Assembly: GCF_014216315.1 (NCBI RefSeq)
Contig: NZ_CP045702.1
Coordinates: 1-64,000 of the forward strand
Length of the DNA stretch: 64,000 nucleotides
Direction of reading: 5' to 3'
Source: Streptomyces finlayi
Lineage (GTDB): Bacteria; Actinomycetota; Actinomycetes; Streptomycetales; Streptomycetaceae
Shown here: one piece after another, positions 1-7,630 of the stretch
How positions within the stretch are numbered: position 1 is the stretch's first letter
How the letters are laid out: every line of letters starts with the position of its first letter
Made by a program: the position numbers and the translations under genes
The notes under the pieces: generated by a model
Seen by the model: the letters and a program-made list of their open reading frames with translations, nothing else
Told to the model about the DNA's origin: nothing
Database searches by the model: none

Positions 1-2
1 TT

Positions 3-113
3 GATCTGGGAAGCAAACACAACTGCGGAATCGTCACCGGTCTCGCGACAGTCACCGGACGCAGCGTGGCCTTGGAAATGGCCGCCTACGTCGGCGCGCA
101 GGCGGCCCGATGA
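3..113 (+). CDS. C-terminal end of an unrecognised protein (cut by window edge)
   Basis: An open frame enters from the left edge and ends at a TGA at 111-113. The 36 visible residues include CGIVTGLATVTGR and end in AAYVGAQAAR. An ATG at 110-112 overlaps the stop as ATGA, an operon-like arrangement. The frame opened by that ATG soon runs into the broken regulator downstream. The family is not recognised and the coding call rests only on codon bias and the overlap. Confidence 0.3.
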   Translation, partial: DLGSKHNCGIVTGLATVTGRSVALEMAAYVGAQAAR

Positions 114-246
114 ACATCCGGCGGAACAAGATGCGGGCCAAGCGAGAAAACATGCTCTGCCCTGCGGGCCGTTCCCGTCACGCACATCGCCCACTGGCAT
201 GGGGACAGTCAGCTCCGTCACCCACTGCGGCCTCATCCGGCGGCAG

Positions 247-945
247 TGCCCTTCCCCGCTGATCGCCACGGCAGAGGCGACCCGGGACGCCACCTCCGGC
301 CGCACACGGGAGCGGGCGCAGGCGGCCGTCGCCCGTGCCTATGTCCTGGCCACCGAACTCACCGTCAAACAGCACTCCGAGGCTGCGTGGGCCACAGCCG
401 ACCGCGCCCTCATCGCCGCCCGGGCCAGCGGCGATCCGCGTCCCCTCAGCGACGCGACGCGGGTCCTGGCCATCACCATACGCCGTGCCGGCCGCAGCGC
501 AGCCGCCGTGGACTTCCTGGCGGGTGGCCCGCAGGCTGACACTCTGGCCGCCCGCGTCTGCTGCTGATGACCGCTGCCTACACGACCGGCGTCCGGGGGC
601 CGCCGCAGCACCGCGCTCGACCTGCTCCAAGAGGCAGAGGAGACAGCGGCTGGATCCCCCGTCGACCAGAGCGGAAAGCCCGTCGGCCTTTTCACGATCT
701 CGGCGGAGCTCCGCCGAGGTCTCGATGTACCGGATCAGCAGCCTCACAGTCCTCGGCACGGCCCGACGACGCCGTTCCGTACGTCAGCCGTGTCGAGCCC
801 GCGCAGTTGGCGAACACCGAAAGGGTCGCGCGCTACCTCACCGACAACTGCCCGAGGCGCGCCGCGTCCGCAGATCAAGCGCGTACACGTGGCGTCCGCC
901 ACCACCACCCGTCTCCGGCTCGGCGGCCGGCACCCCGGCCCTCGG
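247..945 (+). pseudogene. Remnant of an XRE-type regulator with TPR-like C-terminal half
   Basis: Several frames read in turn give a protein resembling the C-terminal half of the Streptomyces XRE/TPR regulators. First comes RAYVLATELTVKQHSEAAW and ADRALIAARASGDP (from about 335 to 470). A second frame then gives STALDLLQEAEETAAGSP and GKPVGLFTISAE (from about 607). A third frame gives YRISSLTVLG (near 726), and a fourth gives YVSRVEPAQLANTERVARYL (near 780). At least three frame changes and no N-terminal helix-turn-helix show a dead, 5'-truncated gene. Assignment to this family is from remembered sequence style and is moderate only. Confidence 0.5.
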
Positions 946-1079
946 TGACGCGATCGCGGCCCGCGACCTTCTGCTGTCGCTGCGGGAGCGGCGCCGCACA
1001 CGCTGCCTGCGCCGCAGCGTGGTCGGGACCCGAGTACCGCCGGGGCAAGCCGTCGGTGCCTTGGTATGCCCTGGCATAG

Positions 1080-1511
1080 CTACACCGGGGCGAGCAGTTC
1101 TCCGTGGTCGAGGACCTCGCGCAGTACGACGGAGATTTCCTCGGCAGCAGGTTCACGGCAGCGAGGGCTTCGGAGGTGAGGGGATCTCTTCGAGAGGTAC
1201 TCGCCGCGGTCGTCCCGCTGGAACTCGGGGCCGCTGCGGTCCGCGAAGTTCCACGTCTTGATGCGGGCGAGGTAGAAGTGTTCGGTCTCGCCGGATGGGT
1301 TCTTCACGCTGGTGGAACGGGCGCACAATCTCCGCCTCACCGGCGATCTCTTCACGGATCTCGCGCAGGAGTGCGGCCTCGTGTTGGCGTCGGTTTCTTC
1401 GACGCCGCCTCCGACGACACCCAGTAGGGGGTTCGTCCAGGGCGGACTCGCTTCATCAGGAGGGTGGTGTTGTCAGGGGTGATCAGGATGGCGCGGACGC
1501 CGCTGCTTCAC
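1080..1511 (-). pseudogene. NUDIX hydrolase, frameshifted
   Basis: On the minus strand the pieces AILITPDNTTLLMKRVRPG, then a GVVGGGVEET-like stretch, then EAALLREIREEIAGEAEIV, then ETEHFYLARIKTWNF and EEISVVLREVLDHGELL line up as one NUDIX protein of about 145 residues. The NUDIX box (G-x5-E-x7-RE-x2-EE) is still visible across a frame change near 1400. At least two more frame changes separate the other blocks, and the first block has an in-frame stop just upstream instead of a start codon. NUDIX proteins hydrolyse nucleoside diphosphates linked to another moiety; this copy cannot make an intact enzyme. Confidence 0.75.
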
Positions 1512-1545
1512 GGGTTCGGTCTCCCTTGTGGCTGGGGGCGGTGGG

Positions 1546-2195
1546 CTAATTCATGAGCCCAGCCGCCGTCGATGTGATCTTGCCAGAGCCCGCAAAGTGC
1601 ACAGGCGGGTACAACTGAACGTGCACGGCGGTGGTGCACGAGTAGTACGTCGGCGCTTTGCCTCTGCTGATCAGTCCCTGTCCGGGGTGAGGCGGGCCCG
1701 TGCGGGAGGTGAGGTGGCGTCGCTCCGATGTGCTGCTGGTGCGTCGAGCCGCCTCACGGTAGGCGTGGGCCGCCGCCTCGTGGTCGCCGAGTTGTTCCAG
1801 GAGACGGCGCGGGACTGCGAGCAGGCGATGGTGGTGTGCGGTGCGCCAGTCGGAGTCCAGGGTCGCCGGCAGGTCGGGCCCGGCGGCGGGGCCGTGCACC
1901 ATCGCGACGGCCGCACGGTTGAGGGTGACCACCGGGTTCGGCGCGAGGTGCTCCAACAGGCTGCACAGGGCAAGGATCTGCGGCCAGTTGGTGGCGTCGA
2001 CATGCTCGGCCTCGTCTCCGACAACGCTGGGTGGCAGCACAGGAGCAGCAGCGCCCGGGAATCGTCCCGGTCCGCGTCCGCCTCGGCGTTCGCGGCGCGG
2101 CAACTCGGCCTGGGGGGCGCCGGCGATGCGGCCCTCGCGTTGGCGCCGCGCCTTGCTCGGTCAGAGCTCGTAGCTGCGTAGGCGCGCCAACGGCT
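1546..2195 (-). pseudogene. ECF42-type RNA polymerase sigma factor with internal deletion
   Basis: The upstream part reads DRDDSRALLLLCCHPALS, the conserved middle of ECF42-type sigma factors (those with a C-terminal TPR-like extension). It then jumps to NWPQILALCSLLEHLAPNP, VVTLNRAAVAMVHGPAAG and a HRLLAVPRRLLEQLGD-type stretch, which belong to the C-terminal extension. The sigma-4 DNA-binding region that should lie between is missing, and the two parts are in different frames. A further frame change lies near 2110. The gene is therefore dead by deletion plus frameshift. After the homology ends (about 1685) the frame runs through unrelated sequence to a stop at 1546. Confidence 0.7.
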
Positions 2196-2282
2196 CCTCT
2201 CAGCGCGCGCTGAGGGTCAGCGCAGTGGAGGCGAGGCGCACCTGGGCGTGATCGTTGAGGGCTCATGCAGGACCGCTTGCCC

Positions 2283-2783
2283 TCATTCCGTTTGGGCGCG
2301 TTTGAGCGAAAGGCTGATGCGGCGACGTTGGCGGTCCACGTCAAGGATGGCTACGCGGACGTGGTCGCCGGCCGCGAGTACCTCCTGCGGGTGCTCGACG
2401 TCGTGATCGACCAATTCGGTAAGGTGGACGAGGCCCTCTACGCCCTCTTCCACCTGGACGAACGCGCCGAACGGCACCAGCTTGGTCACCGTTCCCGAGA
2501 CCGTGTCCCCGCCCTTGTGGGTATCGGCATAGTGCTGCCAGGGATCGGGCTGCAGTGCCTTCATGGACAGGCTCACCTGCTCCTGTGCGAAGTCGATGCT
2601 GATGATCTCGGCGCGGATTTCCCGACCGACCGGGGCAATGTCGTCCACCGAGTCGAAACGGGTCCAGGACATCTCGGGAACCCGGAGGAAGCCGAGGTAT
2701 CGGCCCAGATCGTCATCGAGGTGTACGTACACCCCGATGTCATTGAGCCCCGTCGCGACAACGCCGGTGACAGCCTCGCCCAC
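2283..2783 (-). CDS. Protein with two S1 RNA-binding domains
   Basis: 166 residues starting at a GTG. The first S1-like module covers about residues 1-75 (GVVATGLNDIGVYVHL, then IRAEIISIDFAQEQVSLSMKAL). The second covers about 85-160, with the classic S1 pattern GTVTKLVPFGAFVQVEEGVEGLVH, then LAAGDHVRVAILDVD and RRISLSLK. Such stand-alone S1 proteins bind RNA or associate with ribosomes; the exact partner is unknown. The frame is intact with strong codon bias, in contrast with the ruins on both sides. No clear operon partner is seen. Confidence 0.88.
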   Translation of the reverse strand: MGEAVTGVVATGLNDIGVYVHLDDDLGRYLGFLRVPEMSWTRFDSVDDIAPVGREIRAEIISIDFAQEQVSLSMKALQPDPWQHYADTHKGGDTVSGTVTKLVPFGAFVQVEEGVEGLVHLTELVDHDVEHPQEVLAAGDHVRVAILDVDRQRRRISLSLKRAQTE

Positions 2784-2874
2784 TCGCAGCGATCAGATCG
2801 GCATCCATGACAGCAGAGAAGTCACTCACGGCAACCCACTGAACGGCAGAATCCCACCACCCACCGCACTGACA

Positions 2875-3411
2875 TCACCATGCCGAACCACCACCGACAA
2901 AAATCCGCAGATCATCAGTCGGGGGCGTCTGCGGCTGCGGGGCGGCCGGTTCGGCTTCGGGCAGCAGGGCTGAGGCCTCGGCGATGTGGTGTTCCACCTG
3001 CTGCAGCTCGGGCTCCAAGAAGGGCCGCATGGCCCGGCGGTGGCAGACGAGGACCAGGCGGATGCCCGTGCGCCGGTGCAGGGCCAGGAGGTCTTTGAAG
3101 CGGTGCGGGGTGAGCAGGTGGGCGCGCAGCAAGGTCAGGTGGGTGATGGGGGTGGCCAGGATCCAGGCGGCGGCGGTCGTCCAGGCCGGGACCGGGTCGA
3201 GTGGTCGGTGGCTGTTCAGGGGTACGGGCTTGTTCAGGGCGGCGAGGATGTCGTGGGCGAGCGCGACGGCCGAGTCGACGCCCGGGGTGGGGTGGACGGT
3301 GAGGCGTCCTTCGTGCGGGGCGTGGGATGCCAGGGCCGCGCGGGTGTGGACCACGTCGTCGTGCGGGTCGATGATCACCGTGACCGGAGGCGGGTTCGGG
3401 CAGTCCAGCAT
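2875..3411 (-). CDS. Hypothetical protein coupled to a transposition-type ATPase remnant
   Basis: 178 residues if started at the ATG at 3411, whose A is shared with the TGA that closes the upstream ATPase-like frame (TGATG). This is a tight translational coupling. The protein has an alternating hydrophobic pattern (VTVIIDPHDDVV, then ITHLTLLRAHLLTPHRFKDL, then TGIRLVLVCHRR) reminiscent of an ATPase fold without an obvious Walker A motif, and a Pro-rich tail. It is probably an accessory protein of a Tn7/Tn5053-like transposon. The family is not recognised; the role is inferred from coupling only. Confidence 0.55.
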   Translation of the reverse strand: MLDCPNPPPVTVIIDPHDDVVHTRAALASHAPHEGRLTVHPTPGVDSAVALAHDILAALNKPVPLNSHRPLDPVPAWTTAAAWILATPITHLTLLRAHLLTPHRFKDLLALHRRTGIRLVLVCHRRAMRPFLEPELQQVEHHIAEASALLPEAEPAAPQPQTPPTDDLRIFVGGGSAW

Positions 3412-3780
3412 CAGACCGCCCGGCGGTGGCTCAGTTTGCTGTAGGCCCAGTGCAGGAGTTCCTCGTCCACGTGTGCGCGTCCGGATTCTTTCATCCTGAC
3501 GGTGAGGTGGTGGGTGATCTTCGCCCAGGCCCGGAAGTTCCCGTGGGCCGCTTCCCGGTCGCACAAGGCGATCAGTTCAGTGTCCCGCGTCCGTCCGGGC
3601 GGGGTGGAAGGCCGGGACGACGGCCAGGACCTCGTCCAGCGGCATGCGGTCGATCTCCTGCCATGCGTAGACGCGGGACTCCAGCATCGGTTCGCCCTGC
3701 AGCATCTCGAAGCAGCCGTTGCCGCCGGTGAAGACGATGGTGAGGTCGGAGTCGGTGTCGTCCCACAGGGGGTGTGTCAA
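3411..3780 (-). pseudogene. TniB-like transposition ATPase, C-terminal fragment
   Basis: The fragment reads WDDTDSDLTIVFTGGNGCFE and EMLQGEPMLESRVYAWQEID, then after a one-base frame change near 3577 ELIALCDREAAHGNFRAW and HVDEELLHWAYSKLSHRRAV. These resemble the C-terminal part of AAA+ ATPases of Tn7-like (TniB/TnsC) elements. The Walker A region and all of the N-terminal half are missing: the homology stops at 3780, where it abuts a Tn3 transposase end. A TniA-like fragment that could belong to the same transposon family lies near 17.0-17.3 kb. The family call is moderate. Confidence 0.5.
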
Positions 3781-3785
3781 GTTAA

Positions 3786-3905
3786 CGGCTGATCCTGGCT
3801 GTTGGTGTTGTCAGTGGTCGGTGGGGGTGAGGCGGTGAAGCTGTAGCGGCCCAGGACTTTCAGGTTCTTGTGCTTGAGCGGGGAGAGCCGGGCCACGTCC
3901 TCGTC
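3786..3905 (-). pseudogene. Tn3-family transposase, C-terminal tail only
   Basis: The minus strand reads IRDEDVARLSPLKHKNLKVL and GRYSF before a Ser/Pro/Thr tail and a TGA. This is the hallmark end of Tn3-family TnpA in Streptomyces. Only about 40 codons remain, joined on one side to the TniB-like fragment and on the other to an unrelated plus-strand remnant, so both borders are deletion or insertion junctions. Confidence 0.75.
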
Positions 3906-4310
3906 CCTGATGTCGTGGCCCTCCGGCGCGGACCTGGACGAAGACGTCCTCGCCGAGGCCGCCGCCGAAGCGCGGGCCTTCGGCGCCGGCCCGGCGGCCG
4001 CCGTCGACGAGCTGGTGCGCGGCCTGCTCGGGCAGTTGGCCGACTGGCAGCAGTCGATCGGCGAGCTGGGCCCGCGCGCTCACCACGGCAACTGAAGGCC
4101 GACCGCTACCCGGCTGGTCCACCGACGCCGGCCGCACCGAGGGCATCGGGTGGCGCCAGGCCCGCACCACGCTGCTCGAGGCCGTCGCACGCCACCACCA
4201 CGCTCACCTGCTCGCCGCCATCGTCGAGCTCGGCGGTGAGCTGGAGCTCCCAGCTACCCGTAACGGGCGCTTCAGGGGCGCGGTCATCCCAGAAGGCTGC
4301 GCGGTCAGCG
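3903..4310 (+). pseudogene. Frameshifted hypothetical protein, probably of mobile-element origin
   Basis: Two plus-strand frames with strong codon bias can be joined. Residues LDEDVLAEAAAEARAFGAGP and LLGQLADWQQSIGELG (3930-4070) are followed, after a shift near 4100, by GWSTDAGRTEGIGWRQART and HHHAHLLAAIVELGGELELP (4112-4280). The first part begins without a start codon right at the Tn3 tail. The family is not recognised; plasmid and integrative-element proteins of Streptomyces have similar helical, Ala-rich stretches. Confidence 0.4.
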
Positions 4311-4694
4311 CCGGCCGCCGCCGATGCGGCGGTCGTCGGCCAGTGCGGTAAGCGGGCCGAACTCGCGGGCAAGCTGGTTCCACGTCAGAACCTCGCCACA
4401 GCGGGCCGGGAACTCCTTCGGGTTGAACTCGGGCATGGTCCAGGTGCCAGTGCCCCGGTCCCGCAGCCACAGGTCCCCGTCACCGTCGACCACAGTCGGC
4501 GGGACCGGTACGGGCTCGGCCTGATCGGTGGGCTCCCAGGTGACCCGGCCCGGGTGGGAAACGCGGCGCAGTTCGGTGGTGGCCAGCCGCGCGGCCAAGT
4601 CACGGGTGGACTCTTCGGCGTCCTTGACCGACGCGAGTCGGTATGCGTCGTCAAGTACGGGCAGGGCTGGATTCTTGCTGCGCTTTGAACTCAT
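4305..4694 (-). CDS. Hypothetical protein
   Basis: 129 residues from the ATG at 4694, which has a clear GGAGG about 9 bases upstream. It begins MSSKRSKNPALPVLDDAYRL, has a basic N-terminus, and later contains a DGDGDLWLRDRGTGTW motif followed by TMPEFNPKEFP. The WLRDRGTGTW type of motif occurs in short phage or element proteins, but no family is recognised. Longer in-frame starts upstream lack a ribosome binding site. It is flanked by remnants on both sides. Confidence 0.6.
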   Translation of the reverse strand: MSSKRSKNPALPVLDDAYRLASVKDAEESTRDLAARLATTELRRVSHPGRVTWEPTDQAEPVPVPPTVVDGDGDLWLRDRGTGTWTMPEFNPKEFPARCGEVLTWNQLAREFGPLTALADDRRIGGGRR

Positions 4695-4895
4695 ACGCTG
4701 ACTACCTCCGGTGGGGGGCGTCACATCCGTTATGGCACCCCGTGGAGGAACACGGTATCCGAGGCGGGAGCCGGGCCGGCTACGACCACTGTCCAGGTGG
4801 AGGCACTGGCACACCGGGCGGTAGGGCTAGGAGCGTGTCTCAGTAACCGGCACCCTGCCTGTGGTTCGTCATCATTCATGCGTGATGATGGCGGT

Positions 4896-5335
4896 ATGAG
4901 TGGTGGGGATGGGCTGTTCGAGGTCGAGCCGGTCGAGAAGAAGCGGCCGCAGGGCCCTGCGGCGGCGGTCGGCAAGACGTTTCGGGCGTTCGATCCGCAT
5001 CAGGTCCTGCTGCTGCCGCCGTCGCTGGACGACTGGCTGCCCGAGGACCACCTGGCCCGGTTCGTCGCCGACCTGGTCGACGAGGTGCTGGACCTCGGGC
5101 CGGTCCTGGGCCGACTACACCGAGAAGCGCGGCTATCCGCCCTACGATCCGCGGCTGATGCTGCGGTTGCTGATCTACGGCTACACCACCGGGGTGCGCT
5201 CATCGCGGGCGATCGAGCGCAAGTGCGCCGACGACGTCGCGTTCCGGTTCCTGGCCGCCGACCAGGCCCCGGGCTTCCGGTCCATCTCCCGGTTCCGCCG
5301 CCGCCACCTGGACGCGCTGGCCGACCTGTTCACCA
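4896..5335 (+). pseudogene. IS1182-family transposase, N-terminal fragment
   Basis: From the ATG at 4896 the frame gives GKTFRAFDPHQVLLLPPSLD, then DDWLPEDHLARFVADLVDEV, the standard start of IS1182 transposases. A frameshift near 5105 moves it to DYTEKRGYPPYDPRLMLRLL, YGYTTGVRSSRAIERKC and RSISRFRRRHLDALADLFT. The coding similarity stops at about 5335, exactly where the antisense citramalate synthase begins to be recognisable. The catalytic DDE domain is absent. The palindromic-looking stretch before 4896 may hold the left IS end, but no clean inverted repeat could be matched because the right end is gone. Confidence 0.8.
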
Positions 5336-6490
5336 TAGCTCGAAGGAGGCGTCGGCCGCTTCGTAGGTGTAGCCCTGGAGCTCGCGCTCCTTGATCCGCT
5401 CCACGAGCCGCCACAGAAACTCGTGGTCGTTGGACACGTCGTAACCCAGTTCCTTGGCCTTCAGCTCCGCTGACGCGCGGCCCGCCATGTCGGAGACGAG
5501 CACCCGCATGGTGTTGCCGACCAGCTCGGGGGCGATGTGCTGGTACAGGTCGGGGTCGACCTTGATCGCGGAGGCGTGCAGTCCCGCCTTGTGGGCGAAG
5601 GCGGAGACACCGACGTACGGCTGGTGTGTGGAGGGTGGGAGGTTCACGATCTCGGCGACGGCGTGCGAGACACGGGTCATCTGACGCAGACTGCCCTCGG
5701 GCAGTACCTTCATGCCGTACTTGAGCTCCAGTGCGGCGACGACGGGGAAGAGGTTGGCGTTGCCGACCCGCTCGCCGTAGCCGTTGGCGGTGCACTGGAC
5801 GTGGGTGGCGCCGGCGTCGACGGCGGCGAGGGTGTTGGCGACGGCGCAGCCGGTGTCGTCCTGGGCATGGATGCCGAGCCGGGCGCCGGTTTCGGCGAGC
5901 ACGGTGGAGACGACGGCCTGCACCTGGGCGGGCAGGCGGCCGCCGTTGGTGTCGCAGAGGACGACGGCCTCGGCGCCGGCGTCCGATGCGGCCCGGACCA
6001 CCGAGTTCGCGTACTCCGGGTCGGCCTGGTGGCCGTCGAAGAAGTGCTCGCAGTCGACGAAGACCCGACGCCCCTGCTCGTGCAGGAAGGAGACGGTGTC
6101 GCGGACCATCTCCAGGTTCTCCTCCAGGGTCGTGCGCAGGGCGAGTTCGACGTGTCGGCCGTGCGACTTGGCGACCAGCGTGATGACGGGGGCGCCGGAG
6201 TCGAGGAGCGCTTTGACCTGTGGGTCATCGGCGGCTCGCGCGCCCGGACGGCGGGTCGCGCCGAAGGCGACGAGCTGTGCGTTTTTGAAGGTGAGCTCCT
6301 GCTGCGCGCGGGAGAAGAACTCCGTGTCCCGCGGGTTGGCTCCGGGCCAGCCGCCCTCGATGAATCCCACGCCGAAGCCGTCGAGATGCCGGGCGATGGC
6401 CAGCTTGTCCGTGACCGTGAGGTTGATGCCCTCGCGCTGTGCTCCGTCGCGCAGGGTGGTGTCGAAGACATGAAAGGCGTCATGGGTCAT
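5330..6490 (-). CDS. cimA: (R)-citramalate synthase, C-terminally truncated at an IS junction
   Basis: 386 residues from the ATG at 6490. The HMGL-like catalytic domain is complete: DTTLRDGAQREGINLT near residue 10, HAQDDTGCAVANTLAAVDAG near 200, and the QCTANGYGERVGNANL loop. It condenses pyruvate and acetyl-CoA to citramalate, an entry to isoleucine (and 2-ketobutyrate) synthesis. Actinobacterial CimA/LeuA-type proteins are normally about 530 residues. Here the frame ends in EAADASFEL plus a Trp and a stop supplied by the IS1182 fragment, so the linker and the C-terminal regulatory domain are lost. Upstream lie a leader peptide and attenuator (6560-6680). Loss of the leucine-type feedback domain could give an inactive or deregulated enzyme; which one cannot be told from sequence. 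Confidence 0.85.
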   Translation of the reverse strand: MTHDAFHVFDTTLRDGAQREGINLTVTDKLAIARHLDGFGVGFIEGGWPGANPRDTEFFSRAQQELTFKNAQLVAFGATRRPGARAADDPQVKALLDSGAPVITLVAKSHGRHVELALRTTLEENLEMVRDTVSFLHEQGRRVFVDCEHFFDGHQADPEYANSVVRAASDAGAEAVVLCDTNGGRLPAQVQAVVSTVLAETGARLGIHAQDDTGCAVANTLAAVDAGATHVQCTANGYGERVGNANLFPVVAALELKYGMKVLPEGSLRQMTRVSHAVAEIVNLPPSTHQPYVGVSAFAHKAGLHASAIKVDPDLYQHIAPELVGNTMRVLVSDMAGRASAELKAKELGYDVSNDHEFLWRLVERIKERELQGYTYEAADASFELW

Positions 6491-6559
6491 GGCGGGTTTT
6501 CCCTGTCCTGGGCTGCTGGGCCTGGTGAGGCCGCTGTGTCAGGTCGCTGATGGCAAAAC

Positions 6560-6593
6560 AAAAAAAGACCCCTCGCGAAATGCGAGAGGTCTG
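6560..6593 (-). terminator. Intrinsic terminator of the cimA attenuator
   Basis: On the minus strand AGACCTCTCGC and GCGAGGGGTCT form an 11-bp stem (one G-T pair) with a short loop, followed directly by a run of seven T. It lies between the leader peptide and the cimA start, the position expected for a transcription attenuator. A second possible hairpin (CCTGGG/CCCAGG, about 6610-6633) sits between the leader stop and the terminator and could be the pause or competing structure. Confidence 0.8.
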
Positions 6594-6632
6594 CGTGCGG
6601 GCGATGGCCGCCTGGGAGGGATCGCCCCCAGG

Positions 6633-6680
6633 TCAACTCGGTGCCAGCACGCTGCCGCTAATAATGAGCTGGCGCTGCAT
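6633..6680 (-). CDS. Branched-chain amino acid leader peptide for cimA attenuation
   Basis: A 15-codon reading frame, MQRQLIISGSVLAPS, starts at the ATG at 6680 and ends at a TGA about 40 bases before the terminator stem. It contains L-I-I and V-L codons, the amino acids whose pathway cimA feeds. This is the standard design of ribosome-mediated attenuation known for leu/ilv genes of Actinobacteria. Ribosome stalling at scarce Leu/Ile/Val tRNAs would favour readthrough. The call is from position and codon content; it is too short for usual gene finding. Confidence 0.72.
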   Translation of the reverse strand: MQRQLIISGSVLAPS

Positions 6681-6875
6681 GGCAGGGATTCTCACACGGC
6701 CCAGCCACCGCGGGAAGGCCGTCTCGCGATACGGAACGCGGCCAACCGCTCCGGCCCGGTATGCGGTCCCCGCCCCGTACCCGGTGTTGCGCAGCGTTCA
6801 GGACTGCGGAACAAACCCCGTGGCCCTCCTCGGGCGGACACTCCTGATGCCCCAGCCCGGCCGGGGAGTGCCAAG

Positions 6876-7487
6876 TCAGCCTGACACTTCCTCCGGTCGC
6901 CGGTCATCGCCGGCTGTGGCGGGGATGGCGTTGTCGATGAGGACGGCGGCGATGGCGGCGGCGGTGGGAAAGGCGTCGGCGTTGAGGACCCGGGTGCGGG
7001 CAGCGGCGCCGTCGATGAGCAGCGCGAGCTGCTCGCCGAGCTGTTCAGGGTCGGCGGCGCCGGCCTCGCGGGCGGTGTCGGCGAGCCGCGCGGCGACGGC
7101 CTTCTTGTAGTCGCGTGCGTACTGGGATGCGGGGTGCTGGGGATCGTGGAGTTCGACGGCGGCGGCGATGTAGGGGCACAGGGGCGTGGTGGGGGGGATG
7201 TCGAAGGCGGCGAGGAGCCGTTCGCGGGGCGTGAGGTCGGTGCGGTCGAACACGCCGGACAGAACGGAGGGGTCGAACCGGCGCAGGTACTCGGCGACGA
7301 GTTCGTCCTTGCCGGTGAAGTGCTGGTAGGCCGTGCGCTTGGACACCTGGGCCGCCGCGCAGAGCTGGTCCATGCCGGTGCGGTTGATGCCCTGCTCGCG
7401 GAACAGTTGCTGGGACGCGCTGATGATGCGCTCGCGGGCGCCCCGGCCGCGGCGGCGGCCCGTGGGGCCCTTCTCCAACTCCGTCAT
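6876..7487 (-). CDS. TetR-family transcriptional repressor
   Basis: 203 residues. The N-terminal helix-turn-helix is clear: ARERIISASQQLFREQGINR, then TGMDQLCAAAQVSKRTAYQHF. The C-terminal ligand domain is of the general TetR_C type (LAAFDIPPTTPLCPYIAAAV and a Leu/Ala-rich end). It is divergent from an SDR and an F420-reductase-like gene, with a 143-bp shared intergenic region carrying repeated GGTGTAC-type boxes. It is therefore most likely the local repressor of those redox genes. The inducer is unknown. Confidence 0.9.
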   Translation of the reverse strand: MTELEKGPTGRRRGRGARERIISASQQLFREQGINRTGMDQLCAAAQVSKRTAYQHFTGKDELVAEYLRRFDPSVLSGVFDRTDLTPRERLLAAFDIPPTTPLCPYIAAAVELHDPQHPASQYARDYKKAVAARLADTAREAGAADPEQLGEQLALLIDGAAARTRVLNADAFPTAAAIAAVLIDNAIPATAGDDRRPEEVSG

Positions 7488-7504
7488 GGCTCCATCGTAC
7501 CGCG

Positions 7505-7584
7505 GCTAGGTAACGACCGGTGTACATAGCTTGCGCCCTGACCACCCGCCGCGCACGTTAAGCACACAGAGCGGTGTACTTAGC
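7505..7584. promoter_or_regulatory. Probable TetR operator boxes between divergent genes
   Basis: CGGTGTACATAGC (7518-7530) and CGGTGTACTTAGC (7572-7584) are direct copies differing at one base. The first also forms an imperfect dyad with GCTAGGTAAC at 7505-7514. The boxes flank the likely promoters of the TetR gene (left) and SDR gene (right). Binding by the adjacent TetR is inferred from position. Confidence 0.55.
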
Positions 7585-7630
7585 ACCGTCGCCTCAGGCA
7601 CACACGGCACCACCAACCCAGGGAATGACC

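Noticed and set aside
5537..6550. A 337-codon plus-strand frame opposite cimA
   Set aside because: It is an antisense shadow of a highly conserved enzyme.
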